Shown here piece after piece: positions 18,614 to 20,869 of a DNA stretch of 20,869 bases (position 1 is its first letter; every line of letters begins with the position of its first letter). The notes beneath the pieces were generated by a model. That model saw only the letters and a program-made list of their open reading frames with translations. It was not told the origin of the DNA and did not search any database. Made by a program: the position numbers and the translations under genes. Origin of the DNA: Dimargaris cristalligena. Its lineage: Eukaryota; Kickxellomycota; Dimargaritomycetes; Dimargaritales; Dimargaritaceae. The DNA lies in contig JANBQC010000506.1 in the NCBI GenBank assembly GCA_027576995.1, forward strand, positions 1 to 20,869, read 5' to 3'.

Positions 18614-20584
18614 ATGGGTACCACCACCACCAACCCAATGGCCACGGCCCAACACAGTATTCTACTACTTCGTTTGCCCAATTCGGTCCACTCAGACCCC
18701 TCCCTAGTTCAGCAAGTCTTAACCGAAGTCATTCTGAAGACCGCCAGGTCGTTGCTCATTATTCTCGATTGTCCGGGTCTGTCCCGCCAGGCCTCACCGC
18801 GTGACACTACCCATCCCATCGGTTGGTCCCAGCTCCAGAACCTATTGGCCCTACTCTACGCAACGGCCACCCAGGTAGCCGCCAAACAGAACAAATTTCT
18901 GTTTGAGACGGACATTATCCTTGAACGGCCTACCGAACCCCAAAGCTGCGTCCGGCTAGCAAATATCAGTCAAATATGCGTCGCGCGTAATGGTAATCCA
19001 CCCCAGCTCCCTTTCCTCGTTACTATAGTACCACTTCGATAAATTTATGGGTAACCGACATTGCTTGATACCCACTAGGAGCGTGATTGGGGGGATTGCT
19101 ACTATGCTATCCCTTCTTAAGCCAAAGGCAATTGCCCCATATGTACGCTCCAACGACCGACCTGATCTGCCAGTCGGCCCATACTCATGGATACGCTATT
19201 CTTACTCTGCCCATCTTTCCCTGTCTAGATGTTGATCATTGGCAGCCGTTTCTCGACCGACTAGAACCCCATTTTCCAGTGAAACTAGTACCCCTGCCCA
19301 TTCCTTCACTTGTTTCTACTGACGTAGCTGGCACCTCTCAAATAGCCTCCGAACCCTCCGGCCAAGACACTGGTTTATTTTCCATCACCGCCATGGGTGG
19401 AACCTTTGACCACCTCCATAGTGGTCACAAACTGTTGCTGACCATGGCCGCTTGGATAACAACCGGTACCCTGTACTGTGCGGTGAGCGGTAGGTTGGAC
19501 ATGGTTATTTAGCAAAACACCCCATTAGCAGTGTCTCCCCATTGAATTCCCCGAGTAGCTCGTGGGCTTCAGTGTGTCGTATATCAGCCACCTCTATTGT
19601 TAAGGTGACCGATACTATTCCCTAACGCAAATCGTTTACACCATTTTTTTCTCTTCAACGCATACCTTGGCCATTCTACTATAGACGAGCCCCTTCTTAA
19701 GAATAAGAAGTTTGCCGACTACTTGGAACCGTTCCCAAAGCGCTGCCGCCGTGTCCGTGATTTTCTGAACTTGATTAACCCCGATCTGGACTATCGGGTA
19801 AGTACCGCTTGATCAGACCAAGTGCACTCTTCTCCTATTAGACCTACGGCTATTAGCTGCCCAAGGTTGCATTATTAAATTTATTAACCCCGCGACCAGC
19901 TATCACCCCCACCAATTCCGGCTTGTTAACTATTGTATTATCACTGGCCAACTCTAATTGTATATATGCCCACTTATCATCTATACGGAATCTCTCCCCG
20001 CATACAATCTGTAGACTCCGCCGCTCGAAGATCCCTACGGACCAACCATTACTGCCCCGGAGATCCAGGCCCTCATTTGTTCTGAGGAGACCCTTCCGGG
20101 AGGACATGCCGGTAAGTATTGCCTCTCCATCTCGATTAGGAATCGGGTAATCACAAGTGCAAGTACAAGCACAGGCACTCTCCCCATTTCCCTTATTCCG
20201 TTCCATATTAAGGCCACCAATTACTGATTGGCCTGGCTTTCCCTTGCTTGTTACATCAAGATCGATCATGTAAACCAAATCCACCAATCCTTGCTATCCC
20301 CCATAATTATTGACCATTTTAAGATTCCTTATTTTGACATTTTTCGAATCCTAAAATAATTTGCCCTACCCCACCTCCTACCATTACTGGTACCAGTCAA
20401 TAATGAGCGAGCCAAACGGAACTTCCCCCCCTTGCAATTGATGGTCATCACCGTGATTTCCCATGCTTCTCCAAAGGCCAATTTATCGGATAACCGATCA
20501 TCCGAGACGCAGTCGGCGTATTCCCTCAAACTAAGCTCGACAGCAATTCGCGAATACTACCATAAACTTGACTGTTCCTCCTAA
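18614..20584 (+). CDS. CAB4: Phosphopantetheine adenylyltransferase (PPAT), Cab4 type
   Basis: Catalyses 4'-phosphopantetheine + ATP to dephospho-CoA + pyrophosphate, the penultimate step of CoA synthesis, in cytosol. Exons: 18614-18992, 19229-19489, 19685-19797, 20015-20111, 20397-20584; 345 aa, near yeast Cab4 in size. Donors GTAATC, GTAGGT, GTAAGT, GTAAGT; phases 1,1,0,1 agree. The N-terminal 175 residues form the poorly conserved eukaryotic extension. The nucleotidyltransferase fold starts at MGGTFDHLHSGHKLLL with the HxGH ATP-binding motif H190-SGH193; then EPLLKNKKF, EPFPKRCRRVRDFLNLINPDL, DPYGPTITAPEIQALICSEETLPGG, and the KLSSTAIR motif (328-335), the ISSTxxR-type signature. No dephospho-CoA kinase domain follows the stop, so the enzyme is monofunctional, unlike animal COASY. 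Exon 1 could end 6 nt earlier (GTAATG donor at 18987), same phase. M9 (18638) is an alternative start. Confidence 0.93.
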
Positions 20585-20869
20585 AGGGAGGAATCCAGTG
20601 ATTTTTCACCCTTTTCTGCTTTTAGGAACTTCTTCCCCCCCTGATGTATAAGCTGTATGTTTAATTTCAGCCAGGCTAATTTATGTATAATCCTTATCCT
20701 TGGCAGCTACCACGCTGCAATCTCTTTAAATCAAAGAGCCGTGCTTCTTTATCGGAAGCCCCTTGAATAAATTAATAAACCCTAATTAACTATTACGCAT
20801 CTAGGTGTTAAACAGCCCGTATTTTCAATACTTGGATGGGCACAGATTATTCGGAAAATGGGCGACCCA
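20585..20869. other. 3' flank of CAB4-type gene and window end
   Basis: No coding frame is supported in the last 285 bases. Two AATAAA hexamers (20766-20771 and 20774-20779), about 180 nt after the CAB4 stop, are the best poly(A) signals here. The final 60 bases have some open frame on the minus strand but nothing recognisable. Confidence 0.5.
20766..20779 (+). terminator. Candidate tandem poly(A) signals for CAB4-type gene
   Basis: Two AATAAA hexamers separated by two bases, about 180 nt downstream of the stop codon, in an AT-rich context. Assignment is by position. Confidence 0.4.

Noticed and set aside
18324..18707. 127-codon + frame with a hydrophobic, membrane-like segment
   Set aside because: It overlaps the CAB4 start in another frame, and the hydrophobic run reflects the pyrimidine-rich promoter (CTT, TTC, CTC codons).

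Overview
This window looks like nuclear DNA of a fungus, probably an early-diverging (zygomycete-type) lineage. The reasons are spliceosomal genes with GT..AG introns, an Oca4-type phosphatase-like gene (a fungal OCA family member), a stand-alone Cab4-type phosphopantetheine adenylyltransferase with no fused dephospho-CoA kinase, and a BABAM1/MERIT40-like gene, which as far as I know is not typical of the common yeasts and moulds. The lineage is inference; nothing here fixes a genus.

Five multi-exon genes can be rebuilt with matching intron phases, and one single-exon gene is likely. From left to right: 1-2856 has no recognisable gene (a possible solo LTR and a G-quadruplex-type repeat); 2857-4026 (-) BABAM1/MERIT40-like, 3 exons, 258 aa; 4593-5863 (+) Oca4-like protein, 4 exons, 193 aa, with both hallmark catalytic residues changed; 6322-8855 (-) coatomer delta subunit, 6 exons, 516 aa, where the first coding exon is the ATG alone; 9775-10296 (-) small secreted protein, 173 aa, with several dibasic sites; 11762-15165 (-) RasGAP-domain protein, 5 exons, about 711 aa, with a long insertion inside the GAP domain; 15166-18613 has no recognisable gene; 18614-20584 (+) phosphopantetheine adenylyltransferase, 5 exons, 345 aa.

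The BABAM1-like and OCA4-like genes are divergent and share a 566-bp promoter region. OCA4-like and delta-COP are convergent. Delta-COP, the secreted protein and the RasGAP gene lie in the same direction. RasGAP and CAB4 are divergent across a 3.4-kb gap. The genes serve unrelated housekeeping or signalling roles (deubiquitinase scaffold, signalling phosphatase complex, COPI traffic, Ras down-regulation, CoA synthesis), so this is ordinary eukaryotic gene order and not a functional cluster. The 18 introns inferred average about 237 nt (146-426), long for a fungus. Most genes have a pyrimidine-rich tract on the coding strand upstream of the start. No rRNA, tRNA or CRISPR was seen. I did not find a convincing new multi-gene system; the most unusual items are the candidate prepropeptide, the GAP-domain insertion and the start-codon-only exon.
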